From: Sinonovacula constricta
Lineage: Eukaryota; Mollusca; Bivalvia; Cardiida; Solecurtidae
Reading direction: 5' to 3'
Length of the DNA: 64,000 nt
Assembly: GCA_007844125.1 (NCBI GenBank)
Contig: CM017572.1
Span: forward strand, 28,707,008 to 28,771,007
Position numbers and translations under genes: made by a program. Position 1 is the stretch's first letter. Every line of letters begins with the position of its first letter. The notes beneath the pieces were generated by a model. The model ran no database searches. It saw only the letters and a list, made by a program, of their open reading frames with translations, and was not told the DNA's origin. Positions 60,501 through 64,000 of this stretch are shown here, piece by piece.

Positions 60501-60782
60501 ATATTTTATATATTGGACAATCAGTGTGGTGTTGTTAATGGTATAACAATCAAACAGCAAAACATGTATAAAGCATTCAGCGTAACTAGGTGACAGTGAT
60601 GACAAAACTATCTGACCATTAGTGTATATATCCTATATGTCATCGCTGTATAAGTGAGAGTGTATTGTGTAATGCCTGGACAGTTTAGGATGGATAATTG
60701 TTTGAACCTACAACCTGTGAGGATACCTCGACCACAGGTGTACTCGTATCTTGACCTGTCTGTCATGCATAGAGAGGAAAAG
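27369..60782 (+). CDS. WHRN: Whirlin-like PDZ scaffold (gene span, spliced, C-terminus beyond window)
   Basis: Sixteen exons from 27369 to 48419 join with fully consistent phases into 1089 codons. Domain order: harmonin-N-like domain (residues about 15-85), basic Ser/Lys linker, PDZ1 (about 180-295, split by an intron), PDZ2 (about 325-425), second harmonin-N-like domain (about 470-560), then a long Ser/Arg/Pro-rich linker with a PIYA-like IIYAEV and an SDDSGVEV motif, ending acidic. This order matches whirlin (vertebrate protein about 900 residues, with a third PDZ at the C-terminus) better than harmonin; PDZD7, a close paralogue, is the main alternative. In vertebrates whirlin scaffolds the Usher type 2 complex in stereocilia and photoreceptor cilia; a sensory-cell role here is inference. 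PDZ3 is not in the window; a candidate further exon is at 60684-60782. Confidence 0.88.
27600..27975. other. Intron 1
   Basis: AT-rich intron, donor GTTAGA and acceptor AACTTAG. No repeats or genes seen. Confidence 0.7.
27976..28518 (+). CDS. WHRN: Whirlin-like exon 2 (linker and PDZ1 first part)
   Basis: Reads VIPKVDLDDFDHCVK, a Lys/Ser-rich linker, then the PDZ carboxylate-binding loop GFGFSIRGGAEFGIGIYISK and AERQGLMPGDLLMEVND. Ends at a GTAGGG donor in phase 0. Confidence 0.92.
28714..28929 (+). CDS. WHRN: Whirlin-like exon 3 (PDZ1 end and linker)
   Basis: Completes PDZ1 (IIRGASQLDVKICRVGRIPG) and carries the short inter-PDZ linker with HQMYKWVNARGRPVSPPP, a segment conserved in whirlin and PDZD7. 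Ends GADERK before GTGAGA. Confidence 0.92.
28990..29344. other. Intron 3, left part with a MITE remnant
   Basis: The part from about 29215 to 29344 is a decayed reverse copy of the 17647-17942 MITE, ending 'tgtcggataccatc' next to TTAA. The left end is not recognisable. Confidence 0.55.
29768..30060 (+). mobile_element. tRNA-derived SINE (family C)
   Basis: Head 'ggccgcaatagctcaattgg' with 'tagagcgtaggcttgcgg' resembles a tRNA A-box, and 'GCGGGTTCAAACCC' the B-box. The body ends around 'gtcgctgcacagtatcagc'. Treated as a SINE, not a tRNA gene, because the tRNA-like head continues into a non-tRNA body. Confidence 0.75.
30088..30566. mobile_element. TTAA-flanked MITE, 479 bp
   Basis: Ends ATATGGTATCCAACAGTTTG and TAAACTGTCGGATACAACCAT, with TTAA on the left and TTAG (one change) on the right. 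It stops 48 bases before the PDZ2 exon, so it supplies much of that exon's branch-point region. Confidence 0.8.
30615..30740 (+). CDS. WHRN: Whirlin-like exon 4 (PDZ2 first part)
   Basis: 126-nt exon, phase 0 at both ends. It reads INVTVKPGQSLGLMIRGG and REFGLGIYISGVDNLS, ending AGIK before GTAATA. The GLMIRGG loop is the PDZ carboxylate-binding loop. Confidence 0.92.
31000..31072 (-). repeat. Second copy of the short interspersed repeat
   Basis: Reverse copy of 12865-12940 ('ggcgccgtatgacc', 'gtgtcggtgtaccataaaac'), with a CAAA-rich tail. Confidence 0.6.
31275..31408 (+). CDS. WHRN: Whirlin-like exon 5 (PDZ2 end)
   Basis: Reads VGDQILDVNGQSFLDITHVE and FFTIKDVGKLPYG, the second half of PDZ2 with the conserved helix HVEAVRVLK. 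Ends in phase 2. Confidence 0.92.
31547..32163. repeat. 26-bp minisatellite in intron 5
   Basis: About 24 copies of a 26-bp unit ('cacatgtgattggtcagctg' then 'tactca'). Most units carry CACATGTG-like and CAGCTG E-boxes and an inverted CCAAT box (ATTGG). Confidence 0.92.
32353..32424 (+). CDS. WHRN: Whirlin-like exon 6
   Basis: 72-nt exon reading TKIDQTNWLTQNLIKSRRKR, then TDS, matching the conserved T-x-D-x-T-K/N-W segment after PDZ2. Both junctions are phase 2. Confidence 0.85.
32440..32919. mobile_element. TTAA-flanked MITE, 480 bp
   Basis: TTAA at 32436-32439 and 32920-32923, with terminal AAGTGGTATCC and a degenerate 'tttgcacct'. It begins 11 bases after the GTGAGT donor's first base region of exon 6. 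Body is similar to 44467-44958 ('aggtatttcctatctgagc'). Confidence 0.8.
33023..33145 (+). mobile_element. tRNA-like SINE (family D)
   Basis: Contains 'ggtcagctcagtctgtagag' and B-box 'GGGTTCGTGTCCC'. It is flanked by near-complementary ends ('gataaggagagaatgtgt' and 'cacatttttctccctatgt'). Same as 43835-43935 and 44060-44185. Confidence 0.75.
33403..33439 (+). CDS. WHRN: Whirlin-like exon 7
   Basis: 37-nt exon between TTCCTTGCAG and GTGAGT, reading ASDSTSATQNST. Enters in phase 2 and leaves in phase 0. Small, but both splice sites and phases fit. Confidence 0.75.
33942..34178 (+). mobile_element. tRNA-derived SINE (family A)
   Basis: 'aggggcagccatggtgtagt', a degraded B-box 'gggtttgagtcct', 'ggtggttctatccagaca' and 'gtcttcgtccaccaaaac'; ends in an AAAC-rich tail. 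Confidence 0.85.
34400..34717 (-). mobile_element. tRNA-derived SINE (family B)
   Basis: Reverse, full-length copy running from a TTTG-rich tail to the head 'gattgcactaccaggtcc', with an inverted B-box 'atcgaacccgggg'. Confidence 0.9.
34720..35640. other. AT-rich intron 7 segment
   Basis: No repeat family or exon recognised. Its last 70 bases become pyrimidine-rich ahead of the acceptor at 35651. Confidence 0.5.
35652..35771 (+). CDS. Candidate alternative last exon of the whirlin-like gene
   Basis: A strong pyrimidine tract ends in CCCTGACAG at 35651. In the phase required after exon 7 it reads NFELEGALTFYRFTLNLLQD and stops with TAA at 35769-35771. AATAAA follows at 35909-35914. If used, it would make a short isoform ending after PDZ2. 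There is no conservation evidence. Confidence 0.3.
   Translation, partial: NFELEGALTFYRFTLNLLQDLVISWLVCKYIFIYCSDLL
36174..36340 (+). repeat. Interspersed repeat (family I)
   Basis: Shares 'accgccttggaacggtca', 'ggggtgcttacatgtaaacc' and 'gcgctccaacctcgcacttc' in diverged form with 63780-63935. It lies just before exon 8. Confidence 0.65.
36374..36586 (+). CDS. WHRN: Whirlin-like exon 8 (second harmonin-N-like domain)
   Basis: Reads GSAFRRGIGSQLMLNTAIS, then YQAEQLLNETEQGTLRYYL, SEYQNGFITVDGLAMA and FELLNTKAK. The E-Q-A-x-x-L-L-N-E-x-E and Y-Y-L-x-E-Y blocks match the second harmonin-N-like bundle of whirlin. Confidence 0.93.
36640..36775. repeat. Interspersed repeat related to SINE family E
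   Basis: Shares 'gttgcttaactg', 'gaagccacttaaact' and 'gttaacccagcag' with 62275-62425, and the last block with 12395-12765. Confidence 0.6.
37285..38137. repeat. Long inverted repeat (arms about 370-390 bp) in intron 8
   Basis: Left arm about 37285-37655 and right arm about 37750-38137 are reverse complements with small indels. Matching pairs include 'ggtgaaatggaaatgg' with 'ccatttccattt...cacc', 'gcacaagcataaaaacc' with 'ggtttttatgcttgtgc', and 'ttattcaggggagac' with 'gtctcccctgaataa'. The loop is about 90 bases. No coding capacity; it could be a foldback element. Confidence 0.9.
38670..38878. mobile_element. Small hAT-like MITE candidate
   Basis: Starts CAGGGTTGT and ends ACAACCCTG, with unusual GC-rich internal words ('gccgcctcaaatttg', 'cttcgcacattcggcgctcg'). 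An exact 8-bp target duplication was not seen. Confidence 0.5.
39231..39311 (+). CDS. WHRN: Whirlin-like exon 9
   Basis: Reads MTLISEIREWVRPQDLDKFD, then LLLRRRE, the last helix of the second harmonin-N-like domain, with a GTAAGT donor. Confidence 0.93.
39681..39788 (+). CDS. WHRN: Whirlin-like exon 10
   Basis: Reads SVHGQGLLPADYTTYSLDRV, then VNKPFIRRHNLWA. Acceptor TTTTCTTGCAG, donor GTAAGA, phase 0 at both ends. Confidence 0.85.
40064..40219 (+). CDS. WHRN: Whirlin-like exon 11 (its 3' end is tandemly copied downstream)
   Basis: Reads DTSSAPGSHAGTVKEWP, VSDWELEPLRMAIEQI and EDDPDFTHPYMAQ, then donor GTAGGT. From codon ATG at 40163 onward the sequence is the first unit of the 80-bp array. 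Read-through into the next unit meets a stop (ATA-TAG) a few codons after the donor. Confidence 0.88.
40163..41605. repeat. 80-bp tandem array of an exon-intron junction, 18 copies
   Basis: Eighteen units start at 40163, 40242, 40322, 40402, 40482, 40562, 40642, 40721, 40801, 40885, 40964, 41044, 41124, 41204, 41284, 41363, 41443 and 41522. Each holds about 57 bases of exon 11 coding end ('gatgatcctgacttcac'), the junction 'cccaggtaggtgg' and 20 bases of intron. Sizes are 79-80 bp, one 84. Only the first is in frame with the gene. Confidence 0.95.
41610..42824. other. Intron 11, right part
   Basis: AT-rich. Two 'taattaatgcccc' phrases (near 42057 and 42286) suggest an old repeat. No exon seen. 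Confidence 0.5.
42825..43273 (+). CDS. WHRN: Whirlin-like exon 12 (Ser/Arg-rich linker)
   Basis: 449-nt exon reading NNLRSSKYRSVSTEQLASPN onward, very rich in Ser, Arg and Gln, with SRQRPRSYSASQRSRSQNS. Low complexity; likely disordered and phosphorylatable. Leaves in phase 2. Confidence 0.85.
43553..43745 (+). CDS. WHRN: Whirlin-like exon 13 (Pro-rich, IYAEV)
   Basis: Reads RTQPPPQHAFISTPYPSRRP, then STNIIYAEVHHHPR. The I-Y-A-x-V motif has a counterpart in the proline-rich region of vertebrate whirlin. Ends in phase 0. Confidence 0.85.
43835..43935 (+). mobile_element. tRNA-like SINE (family D), copy 2
   Basis: 'ggttagctcagtcagaag' and B-box 'GGTTCGAGTCCCGG', then 'tgcacatttttctccctatg'. 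Confidence 0.75.
44060..44185 (+). mobile_element. tRNA-like SINE (family D), copy 3
   Basis: 'gataaggagagaatgtgt', 'ccagttagctcagtcgg', 'GGGTTCGAGTCCTGG' and 'cacatatttctccctatg'. The two outer parts are near reverse complements. Confidence 0.75.
44244..44323 (+). CDS. WHRN: Whirlin-like exon 14 (poly-Gln, SDDSGVEV)
   Basis: The acceptor is followed by five more CAG triplets, so the exon opens QQQQQTEGINSDDSGVEVNG and ends GNDT. The D-S-G-V motif has a counterpart in vertebrate whirlin (S-E-D-S-G-V). Leaves in phase 2. Confidence 0.82.
44467..44958. mobile_element. TTAA-flanked MITE, 492 bp
   Basis: TTAA at 44463-44466 and 44959-44962, terminal AGGAGATATGC and ACACCTCCT. Same family as 32440-32919. 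Confidence 0.8.
45175..45415. repeat. 23-bp G-rich minisatellite in intron 14
   Basis: About ten copies of 'gtgggtggggctatgattag' plus 'cat', with one irregular unit near 45270. A second short repeat ('aggtgtggcttgcttg') follows at about 45610-45675. Confidence 0.9.
45680..46152. other. Intron 14, right part
   Basis: AT-rich; no further repeat recognised. Confidence 0.5.
46153..46188 (+). CDS. WHRN: Candidate 36-nt cassette exon of the whirlin-like gene
   Basis: Between TTTATGCAG and GTTTGT. Reads FYNGNFSLRQK within split Arg codons. Phase 2 on both sides, so skipping it keeps the frame from exon 14 to exon 16. Confidence 0.5.
46189..47827. other. Intron 15
   Basis: AT-rich, no gene. A roughly 70-bp direct duplication lies at about 47336-47475 ('caaatactggttaatgc' and 'ggcttttctg' twice). 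Confidence 0.5.
47828..48419 (+). CDS. WHRN: Whirlin-like exon 16 (Ser/Asn-rich, acidic end)
   Basis: 592-nt exon reading VTISADNPVDISDALERRSS, two related blocks with SHDNIHSNHSTLTNHS and SHDHNHSNHSTLTNRS, then the acidic EAEDSDDELDEPDIYDF. GTAAGT donor, phase 0. It has an internal duplication of about 60 nt. Confidence 0.85.
48535..49369. mobile_element. TA-flanked DNA transposon (Tc1/mariner/pogo type), non-autonomous, 835 bp
   Basis: Perfect inverted ends of at least 23 bp (CCGTACTTACTCACTTATAA and onward) with TA on both sides (48533-48534 and 49370-49371). 'cttataagacga' words recur just inside the ends. No transposase frame; the longest frame is 68 codons. It sits inside a copy of the 104-bp repeat. 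Confidence 0.9.
49372..49890. repeat. 104-bp tandem repeat, about five copies
   Basis: Each unit has 'gtttccatgtgatgtcat', 'aaggcagccatctttgaagg' and 'gaaatatgtgctgtata'. The unit left of the transposon (about 48490-48532) belongs to the same array. Confidence 0.9.
49850..50220. repeat. Interspersed element body, copy 1
   Basis: Follows the 104-bp array and matches 51180-51490, for example 'gcttttatgaagtatttta', 'tttgtttaaggatgag' and 'gaagaaattacaagaa'. Confidence 0.75.
50278..50390. repeat. Direct repeat of about 53 bp, two copies
   Basis: 'cagtaccatgtctgttgg' and 'ggttttatgtctgttacatt' occur twice in a row. Confidence 0.85.
51075..51490. repeat. Interspersed element body, copy 2, with a single 104-bp unit
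   Basis: Has one unit of the 104-bp repeat (51080-51185) followed by the same body as 49850-50220. Shows the element before tandem amplification. Confidence 0.75.
51500..52425. other. AT-rich intron segment
   Basis: No gene or named repeat seen. Confidence 0.5.
52432..52738 (+). mobile_element. tRNA-derived SINE (family B)
   Basis: Head 'ggacctggtagtataatcgg', B-box 'GGGTTCGATCCCC', then 'gtagttccatgactgg' and 'gcatgctatacacagtgaag'. Confidence 0.9.
52875..54310. repeat. 33-bp minisatellite, about 43 copies
   Basis: Unit words 'aacactgttcatgtaagat' and 'acatccccatgt'. Because 33 is a multiple of three, frames of 489 (+) and 479 (-) codons run through it; they carry only the repeat. Confidence 0.95.
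54311..54895. other. Unique-looking intron segment
   Basis: No gene or repeat recognised between two minisatellites. Confidence 0.5.
54900..56490. repeat. 42-bp minisatellite, about 37 copies
   Basis: Unit words 'gatagatttgaatgggtaa' and 'tggtgttaattagagat'. The left third is more uniform; the right part mixes 'taaagtgg', 'taatttgg' and 'taattagtgg' versions. Confidence 0.93.
56745..56975 (-). mobile_element. tRNA-derived SINE (family A)
   Basis: Reverse copy, with 'agcaatgtccagctatttt', 'gaagaccttcc', inverted B-box 'gggactcgaaccc' and head 'ccacgggcacc'. Confidence 0.9.
56985..57150. repeat. Short tandem repeat, about 48 bp, 3-4 copies
   Basis: 'tgtttagtattcaccc' and 'agtagtataacaccgaactg' recur, starting at the edge of the SINE. 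Confidence 0.85.
57205..57665. repeat. 44-bp minisatellite, about ten copies
   Basis: Unit words 'gcaaaaggcaataattac' and 'aaatggtaatgtgcaataat'. The 140-codon frame at 57636-58058 starts in its last unit and has no recognisable motif. Confidence 0.92.
57670..58265. other. Intron segment between repeats
   Basis: No supported gene. The open frame here (to 58058) is of low confidence. Confidence 0.45.
58270..59080. mobile_element. Interspersed repeat (family G) with internal 53-bp amplification
   Basis: Twelve units of exactly 53 bp start at 58281 and every 53 bases to 58864, with 'tcattcaccctgaatctcat' and 'ctctacagcactgttgcat'. Two adjacent units share the variant 'cagaaatg'. The right flank (58915-59080) matches 13310-13500, where the same segment is present once. 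Confidence 0.95.
59190..59525. mobile_element. Mollusc-type interspersed repeat with inverted ends
   Basis: Opens with 'ggccatgatggcac' and 'cgctcacctgag' and closes with 'gtgctcaggtgagcta'. The inner part has 'ggtgaagattgagcca' and 'acagacgatggac'. I recall this as a very common element of mollusc genomes. Confidence 0.75.
59863..60145 (-). mobile_element. Truncated SINE (family B) with target duplication
   Basis: Reverse copy lacking its tRNA-like A-box end. It is flanked by the exact 14-bp duplication 'ccattacatttttg' at 59849-59862 and 60146-60159. Confidence 0.9.
60405..60437. mobile_element. Solo end of the TTAA MITE family
   Basis: 'aactgtcggataccacct' followed by TTAA (60439-60442). 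The matching left end was not found. Confidence 0.5.
60684..60782 (+). CDS. Candidate further exon of the whirlin-like gene
   Basis: 99-nt open segment between TGCCTGGACAG and GTAATA. Reads FRMDNCLNLQPVRIPRPQVY, then SYLDLSVMHREEK. Phase 0 fits the end of exon 16. No domain is recognisable, so it could also be chance. Confidence 0.4.
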
Positions 60783-60849
60783 GTAATATTAGTATTCTTC
60801 TTTTTCTTTGTTTTTGTCATACTTTCTTCTCTTTCTTAAAGCTTTGATA

Positions 60850-61705
60850 TTTTGCATGATTCTTTCTATCTTCTGTTTTGGGCTGTCTCTAGCAGTTTGT
60901 ATTCTTCTTTCCATCTTCTGTTTTGGGCTGTCTCTAGCAGTTTGTATTCTTCTTTCCATCTTCTTCTGTTTTGGGCTGTCTCTAGCAGTTTGTATTCTTC
61001 TTTCCATCTTTTGGTTTGGGCTGTCTCTAGCAGATTGTATTCTTCTTTCTATCTTCTGTTTTGGGCTATCTCTAGCAGTTTGTATTCTTTTTCCATCTAC
61101 TGTTTTGGGTTGTCTCTAGCAGATTGTATTCTTCTTTCTATCTTCTGTTTTGGGCTATCTCTAGCAGTTTGTATTCTTTTTCCATCTTCTGTTTTGGGCT
61201 GTCTCTAGCAGTTTGTATTCTTCTGTCCATCTTCTGTTTTGGGCTGTCTCTAGCAGTTTGTATTCTTCTGTCCATCTTCTGTTTTGGGCTGTCTCTAGCA
61301 GTTTGTATTCTTCTTTCCATCTTCTGTTTTGGGCTGTCTCTAGCAGTTTGTATTCTTCTGTCCATCTTCTGTTTTGGGCTGTCTCTAGCAGTTTGTATTC
61401 TTTTTCCATCTTCTGTTTGAGGCTGTCTCTAACAGTTTGTATTCTTCTTTCCATCTTCTGTTTTGGGCTGTCTCTAGCAGTTTTGTATTCTTCTGTCCAT
61501 CTTCTGTTTTGGGCTGTCTCTAGCAGCTTGTATTCTTCTTTCCATCTTCTGTTTTGGGCTGTCTCTAGCAGTTTGTATTCTTCTTTCCATCTTCTGTTTT
61601 GGGCTGTCTCTAGCAGTTTGTATTCTTCTTTCCATCTTCTGTTTTGGGCTGTCTCTAGCAGTTTGTATTGTTCTTTCCATCTTCTTCTGTTTTGGGCTGT
61701 CTTGT
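60850..61705. repeat. 45-bp minisatellite, about 19 copies
   Basis: Unit words 'tagcagtttgtattcttct' and 'ttctgttttgggctgtctc'. Both strands stay open for over 230 codons because 45 is a multiple of three. The minus-strand frame (61161-61865) has a non-repeat start reading RKMSQYCCRVRNPTYM that is not recognised. Confidence 0.93.
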
Positions 61706-62270
61706 TTTTTTCTTCATGTCTTTTTGCACCAGCATTGCCCAAGTCTTGTTTGGCCAGCCAGATGGGCATGTACGTGGGATTTCTAACTCGGCAGCAATAT
61801 TGCGACATCTTTCTCAGTTCACCTGGTGAGGACTCCACAAAATCTGAGCCGATGGGTCCTGTCATCTTCCTTCATTTAGCTGTTGTAGAATATGTATTGA
61901 TTCTTAATTTTGTCACCTTGCTGATGTGGATATCGAGGATTATTTAAGTCCTCTTAATTTTACAATATTAAATAAATATCACAAATACTTATCATATTCT
62001 TTGTTCAGTTGTGGTTAATGCCCTGGTTGTTTTATGTAACTAGTCAGAAACTATTTTTATCTTCATTATGTTTATCGATACGCCTCAAGACAAATATGTG
62101 CAGCAATAAAAGCACAAAATAATGTCTTTAGAATGTTGCTTAATTATTGCTAGCCATATTATCATTGCATGTCTACGAGAAACGAACAATCAAGCTTTCC
62201 ATTTCACTTCCAGCAATGTGTAGAATTTCAAGAATTAACAAGAACAACATTCAGTTGTTTGTAACACAGG
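61706..62270. other. Intron segment
   Basis: 61706-61865 is open in both strands next to the array and may be a fragment of an unknown repeat. The rest is AT-rich. Confidence 0.4.
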
Positions 62271-62274
62271 CCGG

Positions 62275-62425
62275 CGCTTCCGAGCGTTCACCTGTCCGTA
62301 CACCGGCCTCGGTAACCATTGCTTAACCATGCAACTATTGAAGCCACTTAAACCATGTCGCTAAATAGTTAACCCAGCAGCGAGACTGATTTGAAGCGCT
62401 TGTATTTCTACCTGTGTTCTCGTTA
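62275..62425. repeat. Interspersed repeat related to 36640-36775
   Basis: Shares 'gtacaccggcc', 'ggtaaccattgcttaacc' and 'gttaacccagcag'. Confidence 0.6.
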
Positions 62426-62694
62426 CACATTATTGTAAGATGTGTTTCTTACTAAATTTTTTGTGGAATATTGATGGGCTATGTTTGTGTGCTTGTTCCA
62501 TTGGTAATGTATGGAAATGAAGCCAGTATTGGATAATCTCAGTTGTATTTTCTGATCAATATTATCATAATAGTTACTACGCAACTTTCAAGCAACTGTT
62601 GTAGAACAGACACCTCAGGCCAATATCTGTTAAGCCATTAGCAACTGTATACAGGTGGAGGAAAGTTAGGACTAATTAGTTTTTTATTTTATGT

Positions 62695-62945
62695 TTAAAA
62701 ATACATTGCAGCAACATTTTGAGGTCAATATAGCAATGTTCAGTTATTTGTTTTAAAAAAACCCATCTCAGCAACACAATACCTTTAGTGATGTCCAGCT
62801 ACTTGGTGATGGAAGGGTCCAGACAAATGTCTGAGTAGAACCAGTGGTGTATCATTGGTTAGTTGGTTCCCAGATGGAAGTCCTGACCTGGACTCAAACC
62901 CAGGTGATGCCCCTGAGGAGTTACAAGTCGGTACTCAAAATACAT
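62695..62945 (-). mobile_element. tRNA-derived SINE (family A), diverged
   Basis: 'aatacattgcagcaaca', 'gtccagctacttggtgatgg', 'actcaaacccagg' and 'gaggagttacaagtcgg'; diverged reverse copy. Confidence 0.75.
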
Positions 62946-63016
62946 AACTATGGGTTCTGTAATTATACTCTTTCATTCCATGCATAAACAGAAGCTGTAT
63001 TCTCTCTAGGAAAACA

Positions 63017-63336
63017 CCGGACCTGGCAGCGCAATTGGTAGAGCGTCAGATCCAGGTACGGGAGGCCCATGGTTAACCGTTCAATCCTGGGCCGCAATAT
63101 ACCAAAGTCATTAAAAATGGTAGTAATATGGCTTTCTTGCTAATGCTCAAGCAAATATATGGGTAGTTCCATGACTGGATGGCCAAGTGTTATGACTGAG
63201 GGTGGTATCATGCCAGGTGTTCACGGCATGCTATAGACAGTGAAGGCAGCACTATATCTGCTTCAAGTGGACACCATCTCCAGATAACTGAAATGCGGTT
63301 GGTAGGATGATAAACCCAATAAATAAATAAATATTC
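63017..63336 (+). mobile_element. tRNA-derived SINE (family B)
   Basis: Head 'ggacctggcagcgcaattgg', 'gtagagcgtcagatcc', 'gtagttccatgactgg' and a (aaat)n tail near 63325. Confidence 0.9.
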
Positions 63337-63339
63337 TCA

Positions 63340-63779
63340 TCTATAATAGGTCTTTGGTAGTTCATATGTTTTTGGCTCAAAGAATCTCATTCCAAAGTCA
63401 CAGCAAGTGTTCAGAAAAGATTTATCCAATCAGGATGTAGAGTTGGATCATATGGTGTGATCTTGACAAATTACAATTGCATCCAGCCATGGGAGATTGG
63501 CTTGTTTCAGGCTTTGTAATCACACTATAAGATTATCATCAAATCCTTCAAGCAATACAGATTTCCATCAAATAATGAAATCAATGTAAAGTAATTAAAA
63601 ACAAAAATAATAAATATTTCACAGAAGTTCAACAAAACAAACAATGATGGATACTTGTTTCTTGTTTTAGTGGCACTCAAACTCTACCAATAATAAGAAT
63701 ATATGAAAAGTCCTATGAGCATTGCAATATATAATACCAAACTCCGAAAAGGCACAGGACAAGGGTATTTCACAAGCAA
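63340..63779. other. AT-rich segment
   Basis: No exon with PDZ features was recognised before the right edge. Confidence 0.45.
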
Positions 63780-63935
63780 GCCAAGTAAAAAGTAAGAACA
63801 AAAAGAGCAAACCTGACAGTTACTACATTGGAATGGTCACTCGGCAATATGGGCCCACTGGAGTGCTTAAACCGGTTTTACAGAGCTCTGACCTCACACT
63901 TTCTGATGGGTTTCTCAAATGCAAGCAATGAAAAG
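63780..63935 (+). repeat. Interspersed repeat (family I), second copy
   Basis: 'actacattggaatggtcact', 'ggagtgcttaaacc' and 'gagctctgacctcacacttt' correspond to 36174-36340. The 69-codon frame here is a repeat frame. Confidence 0.65.
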
Positions 63936-64000
63936 AAAACCGATCTATTTGAATACAAAATGTCCAAGCGCTGATGTTTTCTTTGATGAGCTATGATGAA

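Noticed and set aside
61161..61947. Frames of 234 (-) and 244 (+) codons with a coiled-coil-like repeat
   Set aside because: 45-bp minisatellite; openness comes from the period. The short non-repeat end is not recognisable.

Overview
This 64 kb window looks like nuclear DNA from a bivalve mollusc. It is AT-rich and intron-rich. It carries several tRNA-derived SINE families, a 'ctcacctgag...ctcaggtgagct' interspersed repeat that I recall as common in mollusc genomes, TTAA- and TA-flanked MITEs, and an exceptional load of minisatellites (roughly a quarter of the bases). A dreissenid or similar heterodont is plausible, but the sequence alone does not prove it. No bacterial-type genes, CRISPR arrays or viral genes were seen.

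Layout. 1-833: 60-bp AT-rich satellite running off the left edge. 932-5719 (+): an intron-containing gene encoding a Ulp1/C48 cysteine-protease-like segment and a C-terminal PHD finger; part of the protease core was not found. 9045-11635 (-): an intron-containing Mutator-like (MULE) transposase copy, broken by four in-frame stops in one exon and a one-base frameshift in another. The two genes converge and may belong to one old transposon. 12-18 kb: SINEs, a TTAA MITE and AT-rich filler. 18.4-27.04 kb: an 8.6 kb array of about 290 copies of a 30-bp unit. 27.3-48.4 kb (+): at least 16 phase-consistent exons of a whirlin-type scaffold gene (harmonin-N-like domain, PDZ1, PDZ2, second harmonin-N-like domain, long Ser/Pro-rich linker), 1089 codons in the window. 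A further candidate exon lies at 60.7 kb, and the expected third PDZ domain would lie beyond the right edge. 48.4-64 kb: mostly a large intron filled with minisatellites, MITEs and SINEs.

The most interesting structure is that two tandem arrays are made from pieces of the whirlin-like gene. The 8.6 kb array is built from a 30-bp piece of its first coding exon, with intermediate duplication stages preserved between the array and the exon. A second array (40.16-41.6 kb) repeats the end of one exon together with its 5' splice site 18 times. An 850-bp inverted repeat inside another intron could form a long hairpin in the pre-mRNA. Very long open frames in the arrays exist because several periods (30, 33, 36, 42, 45) are multiples of three, and they are not counted as genes.

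All exon borders were placed by eye from GT/AG sites, phase continuity and similarity to remembered protein families. No alignment, database search or RNA evidence was available.
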